Positions 17,394 to 26,833 of a DNA stretch of 64,000 nt are shown in pieces (the first letter of the stretch is position 1; each line of letters starts with the position of its first letter). Both the position numbers and the translations under genes were made by a program. The notes beneath the pieces were generated by a model. It searched no databases and was not told the origin of the DNA. It was given only the letters and a program-made list of their open reading frames with translations. Origin of the DNA: Arcobacter sp. FWKO B (GTDB lineage Bacteria; Campylobacterota; Campylobacteria; Campylobacterales; Arcobacteraceae); NCBI RefSeq assembly GCF_014844135.1, contig NZ_CP041403.1, positions 372,001 through 436,000 of the forward strand, given 5' to 3'.

Positions 17394-20300
17394 TTAGTCT
17401 CCATCCGCTGGATTTAATGGCAATACTGTCATATTTTTTGGTTTAACAAGCCAAAAATTTCTAACTTCTGCTCTAAAATTTTCTATCATTTCAATAGCTT
17501 TTTCACTTTCTGTTTCATTTACATAATCACGAAGAAGCTTTTTAAGATAAATTCTTTCTCTTTCTGTATCATCTGTATCAATTCTAATAGCCTCAATTAA
17601 CTCTTGGTTCATTTTATCTATAAAAGTATGATGTTCATCATAAACAAATGCAAGTCCACCAGTCATACCAGCACCAAAATTAATACCAGTATTTCCAAGT
17701 ATTACAATAATACCACCTGTCATATATTCACAAGCACTATCTCCTGTACCTTCTACAACAGCTATTGCACCAGAGTTTCTAACTGCAAATCTTTCACCAA
17801 CAGCAGCTCTTACATACAGTTTACCACCAGTTGCACCATAAAGACAAGTATTACCAGCACCGCCATAATTTTGACCTTGTAACTTTGGTTTAATTACAAT
17901 CTTTCCACCATGCATACCTTTACCAACATAGTCATTTGCTACACCTTTTAGATATAGTGACATACCTTTGCTTAAAAATGCTCCAAATGATTGTCCAGCA
18001 GTGCCTTGAAGATTTATAGTAATTGAATCTTCTTTAAGTCCATCATCCCCATAATATTTAGCAATATGTCCAGAAATAAGAGCTCCAAAACTTCTATTAA
18101 GATTTGATATAGGACTAGAAATTTTTATAGGACTTGACGGATTTTCTATCGTTTTATGTACTTTTTTTAGTATCTCTTTTTCAAACTCATTTTTATCAAA
18201 TGGCTCATTTGAGCTTACCTGACAAGTATCTACACCATCTAGCTTTCTTAAAATATTACTAAAGTCGAACTTTTTAGCAAATTCATCATCTATAACTTTT
18301 AATAAATCACTTCTCCCTATTACTTCATCAAGAGATTTATATCCTAATGATGCAAGTATTTCTCTTACTTCTTCAGCTATAAATGTAAAGTAAGCAATAA
18401 GTCTTTGAACAGTTCCACCAAAATGTCCTCTTAAATCCTCATCTTGAGTTGCTACACCTACACTACATTTATTTGTGTGACAAATTCTTAATATTTTACA
18501 CCCCAAAATTGTAAGTGCAGCTGTTCCAAATGCATAACTTTCAGCACCAAGCATAGCAGCTTTTACAACATCAAGCCCTGTTTTAAGACCACCATCAGTT
18601 TGTAAATGTACCATTTGTCTTAGGTGGTTTGCCTTAAGTGCATTATGTGCTTCAGATAGTCCTAGTTCCCATGGATTTCCAGCATGTTTTATAGATGTAA
18701 GTGGAGCTGCACCAGTACCACCATCACCACCACTTATAATAATTTTATCAGCATATGCTTTTGCAACACCAGCAGCTATTGTTCCAACACCTAAGCTAGA
18801 TACTAATTTAACTGCTATTACAGCTTCTGGATTTACTTGTTTTAAGTCAAATATCAACTGTGCCAAATCCTCAATAGAGTAAATATCATGATGAGGAGGA
18901 GGTGAGATAAGAGTTACACCAGGTATTGTATGTCTTAATTTTGCAATAAGACCAGTAACTTTATACCCTGGAAGCTGTCCACCTTCACCTGGTTTTGCAC
19001 CTTGAGCCACTTTAATCTGAAGCTCAACTGCATTTCTCAAGTACCCTGGTGTTACACCAAATCTTCCTGATGCAATTTGTTTGATTTTTGAGTTTTTAAT
19101 AGTTTTAAATCTAGCACTATCTTCTCCTCCTTCACCACAGTTACTTTGTCCACCTATTGTATTCATAGCAATAGCTAAAGCTTCATGAGCTTCTGGTGAA
19201 ATTGATCCAAGACTCATAGCTGCACTTGCAAATCTTTTAAAAATCTCTTCTTTTGATTCAACTTCATTAATATCTATTGATTTTCTATCACTACCAAACT
19301 CAAAGAAGTCCCTAATCATTTTATTTTTTCTATTTTTAACCATTACTTTTAATGTGTCAAAATCTGTGATAGAATCAAAATCTGTAGCCTCTTTATTATG
19401 CATAGCTTTTGTTATAGAAGGACCATAATCATGATATTCGCCACCATCAATATATTTATAAATTCCACCAACTTTAAGTGGTAATATATGATTATTATCA
19501 TAATAAGCACTAAAATGTGCAGTTTCTAATCTTTTTTCAATATCACCATAACATAACCCTGCCAAATCACTATGACTCCCATTAAAGCACTCATCAACAA
19601 GCTTATCACTAAGCCCCAATACATCAAAAAGACCAGAGTTTCTATAGCTTGCTATTGTAGAAATACCCATTTTTGACATAATTTTTAGTATACCAGCATT
19701 AATTGCTTTTTGACTATTTTTTAATTTTTGTTGCATCTCATAAACTGATAAATCTTTTCTTTCATTTAAAGCTATAATTGAAGCATATAGCATGTATGGA
19801 TAAATTGCTGCTGTACCATAGCCAATAAGGACTGCAGCACTATGTGCATCGTACACTTCACCACTTACAGCTACAATAGATACATTGTGTCTTAATCCAA
19901 ATTTTAAAAGATATTGATTTAAGTATCCAATAGCCATAGCAATTGGTATAATCTTATTATTTTCATCAATTTCTCTATCATCAAGAATTACGATACTTGT
20001 CCCTTTTTGTACACTTTTTACAACTTCATCACCAAGAGCTTTTAATGATTTTTCAAGATCTGTTTTAAAAGTAGTTGAGAAAGTCTTATTTTTATAGTAT
20101 TGATCATATCTTGGATGTGTTTTATCCCCAAATGATTTTAAAATATCAAAATTTTCTTTCATCAAAATAGGAGTACTTGATTTTAATCTTTTTGCATAAA
20201 TTGCATCCTCATCAAGGATATTATGAATTCTTCCAAATCCAGTATTTAAACTCATTACAACCTTTTCTCTGTATGGGTCTATTGGTGGATTTGTTACTTG

Positions 20301-21827
20301 TGCAAATTTTTGTCTAAAAAAGTCTGTAAAATTTCTCTGAACAGATGAAAATGCTGCTAAAGGGGTATCATCCCCCATACTTCCAACAGCTTCTTTACCA
20401 TCTTTTGACATTGGCTCAATTACTTGATCTAATGTTTCATATGTGATATTAAAGAATTTTTGTTTTTTTGAGATATCATCAAATTTATATTCACTAAAAT
20501 CCAAAAATGAATCATCAATATACTCTTGTAAATACTCCATATCATGGCTTAACCATTTTGAATAATTCTGTGATGACTTTAGATAGTTGTTGATATCTTT
20601 ATCTTTTAAAACCACACCGTGTTTTAAATCCAATCCTATCATTTGTCCGCCACTTAGCCTACCTCTTTCTAAAATAGCATCTTCATCAAGTTCTATTGTG
20701 CCATACTCACTTGTGATAATTATTCTATCATCTTTTGTGATTATGTATTTTGATGGTCTAAGACCATTTCTATCAAGAACACAACCAATATATCTACCAT
20801 CAGTAAGACTAACTGCTGCTGGTCCATCCCATGCCTCTTGTGCTGTTGAAGTATATTCATAAAATGCTCTTAAATCACTGTCCATATGTGGTGCATTTTG
20901 CCAAGGTGCAGGAATTAAACTTCTTGCAGATTTAAAAAAATCAAGTCCATTTATTATCATAAACTCAAACATATTATCCAAACTAGCACTATCACTTCCA
21001 CCATCTTGTAAAATTGGGAAAATTCTTTGCAGTTCTTCATCTGTAAATACTGTAGATTTTATATTTTCAGATTTAACTTTTACATTAAATCTATTTGCTT
21101 CAACAGAATTTATCTCACCATTATGAGCTATACTTCTAAAGGGTTGAGCTAGCTTCCACTTTGGTAATGTATTTGTAGAAAATCTTTGGTGAAAAAGTGA
21201 AAATGTAATAGCAAAATCAGGATCTTTTAAATCAGTATAAAACTCTTTTATATGTGTAGGCATCAAAAGCCCTTTATAGGAGATAACCTTTGATGAAAAT
21301 GTAGGGATATAAAAACCTTCTTTGCTTTTTAACTCATGCTCACACTCTTTTCTTGTAAGATACAACATAGCATCAAACCTATTTGTTGATACAAGTGAAT
21401 TTGCTGTTACAAAAACTTGTACAATATTAGGTAGCGTATCAAGTGCAAGTTTTCCAAGTGCATCTTTATTTACAGGTACATTTCTTGTAAAAAGAACTTT
21501 CAAGTCATTTCTTGCACAATGTTTTTTAAAAACATCAATATCTGCAATATCAGGAGCAAATATCATAGCTACAGCATAAACATTTGGTAAATCTACCCCA
21601 TTATTTAAAGCAACTTTTCTCATAAACTGTTCAGGCATAGACAACAAAAGCCCACACCCATCACCACTTTTACCATCAGCTGCAATTGCACCTCTGTGCA
21701 TCATTCTTTCTAGTGAAGTAATAGCATCTTGAAGATTTTGATGAGTTGGTTTGTTCTTTAAACTAGCAATTAATCCAAAACCACAATTATCTCTAAAAGA
21801 AGTTAATAAATCTAAGTTACATCCCAT
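17394..21827 (-). CDS. gltB: Glutamate synthase large subunit
   Basis: 1477 residues, the full family length. After a short propeptide the expected N-terminal nucleophile is Cys15 in DNCGFGLIASL; GMT-type glutaminase motifs follow (MHRGAIAADGKSGDGCG). The central and FMN/3Fe-4S regions include PGEGGQLPGYKV, ISPPPHHDIYSIEDL, GGDGGTGAAPLTSIKHAG and CHTNKCSVGVATQD, and the C-terminal beta-helix has GGxGNTCLYGATGG-like repeats. It converts 2-oxoglutarate and glutamine to two glutamates. A TATAAT box and an inverted repeat lie just upstream. Confidence 0.97.
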   Translation of the reverse strand: MGCNLDLLTSFRDNCGFGLIASLKNKPTHQNLQDAITSLERMMHRGAIAADGKSGDGCGLLLSMPEQFMRKVALNNGVDLPNVYAVAMIFAPDIADIDVFKKHCARNDLKVLFTRNVPVNKDALGKLALDTLPNIVQVFVTANSLVSTNRFDAMLYLTRKECEHELKSKEGFYIPTFSSKVISYKGLLMPTHIKEFYTDLKDPDFAITFSLFHQRFSTNTLPKWKLAQPFRSIAHNGEINSVEANRFNVKVKSENIKSTVFTDEELQRIFPILQDGGSDSASLDNMFEFMIINGLDFFKSARSLIPAPWQNAPHMDSDLRAFYEYTSTAQEAWDGPAAVSLTDGRYIGCVLDRNGLRPSKYIITKDDRIIITSEYGTIELDEDAILERGRLSGGQMIGLDLKHGVVLKDKDINNYLKSSQNYSKWLSHDMEYLQEYIDDSFLDFSEYKFDDISKKQKFFNITYETLDQVIEPMSKDGKEAVGSMGDDTPLAAFSSVQRNFTDFFRQKFAQVTNPPIDPYREKVVMSLNTGFGRIHNILDEDAIYAKRLKSSTPILMKENFDILKSFGDKTHPRYDQYYKNKTFSTTFKTDLEKSLKALGDEVVKSVQKGTSIVILDDREIDENNKIIPIAMAIGYLNQYLLKFGLRHNVSIVAVSGEVYDAHSAAVLIGYGTAAIYPYMLYASIIALNERKDLSVYEMQQKLKNSQKAINAGILKIMSKMGISTIASYRNSGLFDVLGLSDKLVDECFNGSHSDLAGLCYGDIEKRLETAHFSAYYDNNHILPLKVGGIYKYIDGGEYHDYGPSITKAMHNKEATDFDSITDFDTLKVMVKNRKNKMIRDFFEFGSDRKSIDINEVESKEEIFKRFASAAMSLGSISPEAHEALAIAMNTIGGQSNCGEGGEDSARFKTIKNSKIKQIASGRFGVTPGYLRNAVELQIKVAQGAKPGEGGQLPGYKVTGLIAKLRHTIPGVTLISPPPHHDIYSIEDLAQLIFDLKQVNPEAVIAVKLVSSLGVGTIAAGVAKAYADKIIISGGDGGTGAAPLTSIKHAGNPWELGLSEAHNALKANHLRQMVHLQTDGGLKTGLDVVKAAMLGAESYAFGTAALTILGCKILRICHTNKCSVGVATQDEDLRGHFGGTVQRLIAYFTFIAEEVREILASLGYKSLDEVIGRSDLLKVIDDEFAKKFDFSNILRKLDGVDTCQVSSNEPFDKNEFEKEILKKVHKTIENPSSPIKISSPISNLNRSFGALISGHIAKYYGDDGLKEDSITINLQGTAGQSFGAFLSKGMSLYLKGVANDYVGKGMHGGKIVIKPKLQGQNYGGAGNTCLYGATGGKLYVRAAVGERFAVRNSGAIAVVEGTGDSACEYMTGGIIVILGNTGINFGAGMTGGLAFVYDEHHTFIDKMNQELIEAIRIDTDDTERERIYLKKLLRDYVNETESEKAIEMIENFRAEVRNFWLVKPKNMTVLPLNPADGD

Positions 21828-21841
21828 TTTAGTCCTTTGAG

Positions 21842-21862
21842 TGACAAATTACAAAATTGTCA
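21842..21862. promoter_or_regulatory. Inverted repeat TGACAA-N9-TTGTCA upstream of gltB
   Basis: Perfect six-base arms separated by nine bases, 15 bases before the gltB ATG and downstream of its likely -10 box. The position would suit a repressor operator in the leader. No regulator can be named. Confidence 0.45.
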
Positions 21863-21873
21863 TAAATTGAGTG

Positions 21874-21879
21874 ATTATA
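21874..21879 (-). promoter_or_regulatory. Probable -10 box of gltB
   Basis: TATAAT on the minus strand inside GGATATAATCAC, giving a leader of roughly 40 bases to gltB. There is no clear -35, as is normal for Campylobacterota sigma-70 promoters. Confidence 0.6.
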
Positions 21880-21965
21880 TCCTATTTTTGTGATTATTTG
21901 GAAAAAGAATTGTATAGTTTTTATACAAATATACCAAAAGCTATCCTCCATAATCTTAATTGTGA

Positions 21966-21971
21966 TATAAT
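21966..21971 (+). promoter_or_regulatory. -10 box abutting the recO start
   Basis: TATAAT in TGATATAATACAATT, only six bases before the recO ATG. A transcript from this box would start at or within a base or two of the ATG, i.e. leaderless. No Shine-Dalgarno-like sequence is visible. Confidence 0.55.
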
Positions 21972-21977
21972 ACAATT

Positions 21978-22595
21978 ATGCAAGGTTTTATAATCAATAT
22001 AAAAAAAGTTAAAGACGAAGATTTAATAGTATCAATTTTAAGCTTAGATAAAGTTTATACACTTTATCGATTTTATGGGGCTAGACACTCTATATTAAAT
22101 ATAGGTTATAAAATAGATTTTGAAATAGATACAAATGTCAAAGGTTCAATCCATAGATTAAAAGATGTTATGCAACTAGGCTTTTCATGGATGGGTAATT
22201 ATGAAAAAATGTATGCTTGGCAAAGGTTTTTGAAACTTTTTTATCCTCACTTAAAAGATGTTGAACATATTGAGCCTTTTTATTTTGAACTTTTAAATGA
22301 TTTAATAACCAAAATTTCAAAACAAAATTCTAAAAGAGCACTACTTGAAGGATATATCAAAATACTTGAATATGAAGGAAGACTTCATTGTGAACATACT
22401 TGTTTATTGTGTGAAAACCAAATAACTGAAAATATATCACTAGTACGAGGTTTTTTGCCGACACATCCTAAGTGTAGCTATTCAAAAAGCTTTGATAGTA
22501 ACCATATACAAGAGCTTTTTAATGAAAAATCGGCTATAAATCTAACTGATGACGAAGTAGATTATCTTTGGAATATAATATTGCAGGGACTTTAA
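21978..22595 (+). CDS. recO: DNA repair protein RecO (Campylobacterota type)
   Basis: 205 residues. It has an OB-fold N-terminus (MQGFIINIKKVKDEDLIVSI) and a helical C-terminal region with a zinc-ribbon-like pair CEHTCLLCENQ, as in RecO. The family mediates RecA loading onto gapped ssDNA with RecR. It is short relative to E. coli RecO but typical of epsilonproteobacterial members. It is divergent from gltB and first gene of a cluster with pdxJ-pdxA-pldA. The gene begins without a ribosome site. Confidence 0.85.
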   Translation: MQGFIINIKKVKDEDLIVSILSLDKVYTLYRFYGARHSILNIGYKIDFEIDTNVKGSIHRLKDVMQLGFSWMGNYEKMYAWQRFLKLFYPHLKDVEHIEPFYFELLNDLITKISKQNSKRALLEGYIKILEYEGRLHCEHTCLLCENQITENISLVRGFLPTHPKCSYSKSFDSNHIQELFNEKSAINLTDDEVDYLWNIILQGL

Positions 22596-22599
22596 ATTA

Positions 22600-22634
22600 G
22601 TGATTAGTTTATAGATGATAGAGTAGAGATTATT
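22600..22634. repeat. Intergenic heptanucleotide array after recO
   Basis: Five heptamers in phase, gtgatta, gtttata, gatgata, gagtaga, gattatt, similar to the GTTGATA-type units inside rmlB. They fill most of the 62-base recO-pdxJ spacer. Confidence 0.6.
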
Positions 22635-22657
22635 TAAGAAGAAGAGAGGAATAGAAG

Positions 22658-23440
22658 ATGAAATTAGGTGTAAATATAGACCATATCGCTGTACTTAGAG
22701 AAGCTAGAAAGATTAATGATCCAAGTCCACTTGATGCAGTTGGAGTTTGCAGGCTAGCTGGGGCTGATCAAATTACTATACATTTAAGAGAAGATAGAAG
22801 ACATATTCATGACAATGATGCAAGAGATATTATTAACTCATCTTTGTTGCCAGTTAATCTTGAGTGTTCAATAAATCCAGATATTATAGATATAGTATGT
22901 GCTTTAAAACCATACAGAGCTACTCTAGTACCTGAAAATAGAAATGAAGTTACCACTGAAGGTGGACTAGATTTAGCAGGTAACTATGAAAAAATCAAAA
23001 AAGCCATAGATAAACTAAAAGCAAATGAAATTGAAGTCTCGCTTTTTATAGACCCTAGTCTTGAAGCTTGTAATTACTCAAGAATGTTAGATAGTGATTG
23101 GGTTGAATTTCACACTGGTTCATTTGCAAATATATATGCGATGCTTTATACTAATCTACGCCTTACTCATCACTGTATCAAAGAGCTTGATTTACCAAGA
23201 GCTAAGTTACATCAAATGCTTGATAGTAGTCTAGAAGATTTAAACATAGCCTCAAAAGAAGCATATAATCTTGGACTAAGAGTTGCTGCAGGTCATGGAC
23301 TAAATTATAATAATGTAACTGAGATATTACATATTAAAGAAATTACAGAATTAAATATAGGTCAAAGTATAGTTGCTAGAAGCGTATATGTTGGACTTGA
23401 AAGTGCAATAAAAGAGATGATTTTGAAGGTAAATAAATGA
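22658..23440 (+). CDS. pdxJ: Pyridoxine 5'-phosphate synthase
   Basis: 260 residues, TIM barrel. It starts MKLGVNIDHIAVLREARK, the PdxJ signature, with QITIHLREDRRHI, VNLECSI and VAAGHGLNYNN. It condenses 1-deoxyxylulose-5-phosphate with the PdxA product to give pyridoxine 5'-phosphate. The stop overlaps pdxA by 4 bases (ATGA), so the two are coupled. Confidence 0.97.
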   Translation: MKLGVNIDHIAVLREARKINDPSPLDAVGVCRLAGADQITIHLREDRRHIHDNDARDIINSSLLPVNLECSINPDIIDIVCALKPYRATLVPENRNEVTTEGGLDLAGNYEKIKKAIDKLKANEIEVSLFIDPSLEACNYSRMLDSDWVEFHTGSFANIYAMLYTNLRLTHHCIKELDLPRAKLHQMLDSSLEDLNIASKEAYNLGLRVAAGHGLNYNNVTEILHIKEITELNIGQSIVARSVYVGLESAIKEMILKVNK

Positions 23441-24363
23441 AGTATAAAATAGCTATCAGTATAGGTGATTTAAATGGCATTGGGCTTGAAATAGCAATCA
23501 AAGCTCATGAAGAAATATCTAAACTATGCGAACCAATTTATTGTATAAATGAAACTATGCTAGATAGAGGACTTAAGCTTTTAGGGGTTTCAAAACCACA
23601 AAATTTTAATATTCATCCTACAAAAGGTGAATTTGACATCAAGCCATCTAAAGTGACTAAAAAAAGTGGAAAATTCTCGTATGATTCTTTTATTGAAGCT
23701 ATTAAACTAGCTAAAAAAGGGAAAGTTGATGCCATAACAACATTACCAATAAATAAACAATCCTGGAATGAAGCAGGGATTTCTTACAAAGGGCATACTG
23801 AGGTATTAAGAGACTATTTTGGAAGAGATGCAATAATGATGCTTGGATGTGATAAAATGTTTGTTGCATTATTTACAGAGCATATCCCTTTATCAGCAGT
23901 ATGTGAAAATATCAAAACAAAAAAATTAACTCAATTCTTAATAGATTTTTACAACAATGTCAAATCAGATAAAATATGTGTACTTGGATTAAATCCCCAT
24001 TCAGGTGATGGTGGAGTGTTAGGTGATGAAGAGGTAAAAATCATCAAAGCCATCAAAGAAGCAAACAATGAACTAAATCAAAAAATTTTTTATGGTCCAG
24101 CTGTTCCTGATACTGCATTTACAAAACAAAATCGCTCCCAATATAAATACTTTGTAGCAATGTATCATGATCAAGGTTTAGCACCTCTTAAGGCTCTATA
24201 TTTTGATGAAGGGATAAATGCCAGCTTAAACCTACCTATAGTGCGTACTTCTGTAGATCATGGAACTGCTTTTGATATAGCTTATAAAACAGATAGAGAA
24301 CTAAATACAACTAGTTACATAAATGCCATCAAAGAAGCTTGTAAATTAATTAAAAACAAATGA
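23437..24363 (+). CDS. pdxA: 4-hydroxythreonine-4-phosphate dehydrogenase
   Basis: 308 residues. It starts with ISIGDLNGIGLEI, contains TTLPINKQSW, the metal-ligand YKGHTEVLRDYF and the C-terminal AMYHDQGLAPLKAL, all PdxA marks. It is the step before PdxJ in DXP-dependent vitamin B6 synthesis. It overlaps both neighbours by 4 bases. Confidence 0.97.
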   Translation: MKYKIAISIGDLNGIGLEIAIKAHEEISKLCEPIYCINETMLDRGLKLLGVSKPQNFNIHPTKGEFDIKPSKVTKKSGKFSYDSFIEAIKLAKKGKVDAITTLPINKQSWNEAGISYKGHTEVLRDYFGRDAIMMLGCDKMFVALFTEHIPLSAVCENIKTKKLTQFLIDFYNNVKSDKICVLGLNPHSGDGGVLGDEEVKIIKAIKEANNELNQKIFYGPAVPDTAFTKQNRSQYKYFVAMYHDQGLAPLKALYFDEGINASLNLPIVRTSVDHGTAFDIAYKTDRELNTTSYINAIKEACKLIKNK

Positions 24364-25361
24364 AAAAGATAATAATATTATTTATATTTATTGGTTCTTC
24401 ATTTTTACTTAGTGATACTTTACTTATACAAGCACAAGAATATGAAAAACAAGGTGACTACAAAAATGCTATGCTTGTATACAAACAAATAGCACTCGCA
24501 AATCAACCTAAAGATATTGAAGATGAAGAAAACACTTTATCATCTCAAATTGCTAGAGAACGATTTGCAAAAGAGTATATACGATCTAATGACTTAGAAA
24601 CTCAGCTAAGTATTAATCAAATAATTAGTTCAGAATTTGGAATATATGCCTATAAAAAGAATTATTTTGCACCTGTTTCATATTCACAAAACCACAATGA
24701 TGGCAGACAAAATAATGAAGCAAAGTTTCAAATCAGTATTAGAAAACCAATCATACATAACTTATTTGGTTTTGATGAATCTATCGAATTTGGATATACC
24801 CAAACATCATGGTGGCAACTATATGATAATTCTTCACCTTTTAGAGAAACTAACTATTCCCCTGAAGTATACACATTGTTTTTTAACAAAGACTCTAATG
24901 CAGCTCTAAAACTTTATAAAATTGGCTTTATTCATGAATCAAACGGTAAAGATGGTGAAAAATCAAGATCTTGGAATAGAATATATACCGAAGGAACATT
25001 TCAAGTTGGTCACATTTTTGTAACACCAAAGTTGTGGTATAGAATACCTGAAAAAGCAAAAAACAATATCAATCAAACAAGTGGTGACGATAACCCAGAT
25101 ATTATGAAATATTATGGCTATGGTGAGCTAAGTATTAAATACCCTTATAAACAACATCTTTTTGAATTAAACTTTAGAAATAATCTAAGAAAAAACAACA
25201 AACACTCTAGTGAATTTATATGGACTTTTCCCCTTAATTCATCCAAACCTTTTGGTAAATATTTTGGTTTTATTCAGTTACAAAGTGGCTATGGAGATAG
25301 TTTGATTGATTACAATAAACATTCAAAAAGAGCTACTTTGGGGATAGCTTTTTCAAGGTAG
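24360..25361 (+). CDS. pldA: Outer membrane phospholipase A (OMPLA)
   Basis: 333 residues. The N-terminal signal peptide is KKIIILFIFIGSSFLLS. A helical stretch with AQEYEKQGDYKNAMLVYKQI resembling a TPR precedes the barrel. The barrel carries the family pattern YTQTSWWQLYD and the catalytic segment HESNGKDGEKSRSWNR, where His, Ser (+2) and Asn (+14) have the spacing of E. coli His142, Ser144, Asn156. It is a calcium-dependent outer-membrane phospholipase A1/A2. It is coupled to pdxA by an ATGA overlap, an arrangement with no obvious functional link. Confidence 0.93.
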   Translation: MKKIIILFIFIGSSFLLSDTLLIQAQEYEKQGDYKNAMLVYKQIALANQPKDIEDEENTLSSQIARERFAKEYIRSNDLETQLSINQIISSEFGIYAYKKNYFAPVSYSQNHNDGRQNNEAKFQISIRKPIIHNLFGFDESIEFGYTQTSWWQLYDNSSPFRETNYSPEVYTLFFNKDSNAALKLYKIGFIHESNGKDGEKSRSWNRIYTEGTFQVGHIFVTPKLWYRIPEKAKNNINQTSGDDNPDIMKYYGYGELSIKYPYKQHLFELNFRNNLRKNNKHSSEFIWTFPLNSSKPFGKYFGFIQLQSGYGDSLIDYNKHSKRATLGIAFSR

Positions 25362-25378
25362 CAACTGGGCTTTTTTTT

Positions 25379-25437
25379 GGAACACCAGTCTATAACAAGG
25401 TTTGTCTTAAAGACAACCAGATAAATCTGGTGTTTCC
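25379..25437. repeat. Palindromic element unit 1 (internally deleted)
   Basis: Bounded by ggaacaccag and ctggtgtttcc in inverted orientation, 59 bases. It shares the gtttgtctt core with the following units but is shorter. It lies between the convergent genes pldA and hit. Confidence 0.75.
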
Positions 25438-25448
25438 ATTTTCTCTTT

Positions 25449-25532
25449 GGAACCCCAGTCTCGGACTGGGCTTGTCCTAATTCATTCACAAAATCTTTGT
25501 GCTTGCATTCTCTTTGAGAAATCTGGCGTTTC
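25449..25532. repeat. Palindromic element unit 2
   Basis: 84 bases from ggaaccccag to ctggcgtttc, with an inner hairpin (ccagtc...gactgg) and gcttgtcctaattcattcac. It is closely similar to unit 3. Confidence 0.85.
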
Positions 25533-25544
25533 GTTTTCTCTTTT

Positions 25545-25626
25545 GGAACCCCAGATTCATCTGGGCTTGTCTTCATTCATTCACCAGATCTTGTGCTTAC
25601 ACTCTCTTTGAGAAATCTGGCGTTCC
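25545..25626. repeat. Palindromic element unit 3
   Basis: 82 bases from ggaaccccag to ctggcgttcc. The inner hairpin ccagattcatctgg is followed by gcttgtcttcattcattcac. Its reverse complement aligns end to end with the 82-base element at 62436-62517. The tandem units occupy the whole convergent spacer and could end transcription in both directions. Confidence 0.88.
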
Positions 25627-25629
25627 AAA

Positions 25630-26124
25630 CTAATTACTAAAATATTTGTTTGCCACTTTTAAAAGCTTTTGATAAATCTCATCAAAATCCACACTATAAA
25701 CCCTAGTACCACCAATAGTAGTAATAAAATTTGTATCACCCATCCATCTAGGCACTAGGTGAAGATGTATATGCTCAGCTATACCAGCTCCTCCAACTGC
25801 ACCTAAATTCATTCCAATATTTACACCTTTTGCATTTAGTTCTTTTTTGAGCATTTCCACACCTCTTTGAGCAAAAGTAGAAATTTTCATCCACACCTTT
25901 GGATCAAGCTCTTCAAGTGCATCTGTATGAAAATGTGGGATAATCATAAAATGCCCAGGAGAATATGGATATCTATTCATAACAATAAAACAATCATTAT
26001 CTCTATACAATACACCAAGACTTTCATCATCTTGTGAATTTTTACTGATATGACAAAACACACACCCTTGTATTCTATCACCTTTTACATACTCATCCCT
26101 CCAAGGGGCATACAATTTCTGCAT
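25630..26124 (-). CDS. HIT family hydrolase / AP4A phosphorylase-like
   Basis: 164 residues. The HIT motif is HIHLHLVPRWMGD, with the first His of the triad in EHIHLHLVP, and a CVFCHI zinc-type pair lies at the N-terminus. YPYSPGHFMIIPHFH is the conserved second strand. Members hydrolyse or phosphorolyse dinucleoside polyphosphates and nucleotidyl conjugates in the cytosol. GGAG precedes the ATG. The convergent spacer to pldA is full of palindromic repeats. Confidence 0.92.
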   Translation of the reverse strand: MQKLYAPWRDEYVKGDRIQGCVFCHISKNSQDDESLGVLYRDNDCFIVMNRYPYSPGHFMIIPHFHTDALEELDPKVWMKISTFAQRGVEMLKKELNAKGVNIGMNLGAVGGAGIAEHIHLHLVPRWMGDTNFITTIGGTRVYSVDFDEIYQKLLKVANKYFSN

Positions 26125-26156
26125 AAAACTCCGTTTTTTAATTAATAATTATTAAC

Positions 26157-26179
26157 TAAAATAGGCTACGCCTATTTTA
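26157..26179 (-). terminator. Terminator of the yceI-like gene
   Basis: Perfect ten-base inverted repeat taaaataggc / gcctatttta with a three-base loop. It begins in the stop codon of the YceI-family gene, and T/A-rich sequence follows on the minus strand. Confidence 0.65.
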
Positions 26180-26767
26180 ATCTTCAATAACCACTGCTTG
26201 TATCTCTATAATCAATTTAACTTCATCACCAACAGCAACTCCACCAAATTCTAGAGCTCTATTCCAATTAAGTCCAAAATCTTTTCTATTGATTTGTCCA
26301 TCAATACTAAATCCAATTTTAGTTTTACCAGACATATCTTTTACAATACCATTTATAGTAGCATTTAATTCAACTGGCTTACTAATACCTCTAATTTCAA
26401 TATTACCTTTTAATACACCTGAACTATCTGTTTTTTTCTCATAACTATTCATAACAAACTTTATATCAGGATGTTTATCAACTTCAAAAAAATCAGCACT
26501 TCTTAAATGATCATCTCTTTTTTCTATACCAGTATCAATTGAAGCTGCCTTTACAGTAGCATCAAATTTAGTAAATTTCTTACCCTTAGTATCAAATTCG
26601 ATATCACCATCATAATCAGTAAACTTACCCTTAACATTGGTAATCATAAGATGTTTGATACTAAATCCAACCTCACTATGTCCACCATCTATAACTAACT
26701 CAGCAGCACTAACACCTAAACCAAAGGCAACAAACCCAGCAACTAATAAATTTCTTAACTTTTTCAT
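26177..26767 (-). CDS. YceI family periplasmic lipid-binding protein
   Basis: About 196 residues. The signal peptide is MKKLRNLLVAGFVAFGLGVSAAE. The mature YceI lipocalin-like barrel shows HSEVGFSIKHLMITNVKGKF, HLRSADFFEVDKHPDI and RKDFGLNWN, with the EFGGVAVGDEVKL finish. YceI proteins bind isoprenoid or quinone lipids; the exact role here is unknown. The start at 26767 places GGAGG seven bases upstream; an ATG two codons earlier would sit too close to it. Confidence 0.93.
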   Translation of the reverse strand: MKKLRNLLVAGFVAFGLGVSAAELVIDGGHSEVGFSIKHLMITNVKGKFTDYDGDIEFDTKGKKFTKFDATVKAASIDTGIEKRDDHLRSADFFEVDKHPDIKFVMNSYEKKTDSSGVLKGNIEIRGISKPVELNATINGIVKDMSGKTKIGFSIDGQINRKDFGLNWNRALEFGGVAVGDEVKLIIEIQAVVIED

Positions 26768-26833
26768 ATTCATACCTCCATAATTGTTATATCACAAGCT
26801 TAGTACAAAAGTTATTAATAATATCTTAAAGTA

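Noticed and set aside
25310-25576. Open frame across the pldA-hit spacer
   Set aside because: It translates the palindromic repeat units; the repeated peptide pattern comes from repeated DNA, not a gene.
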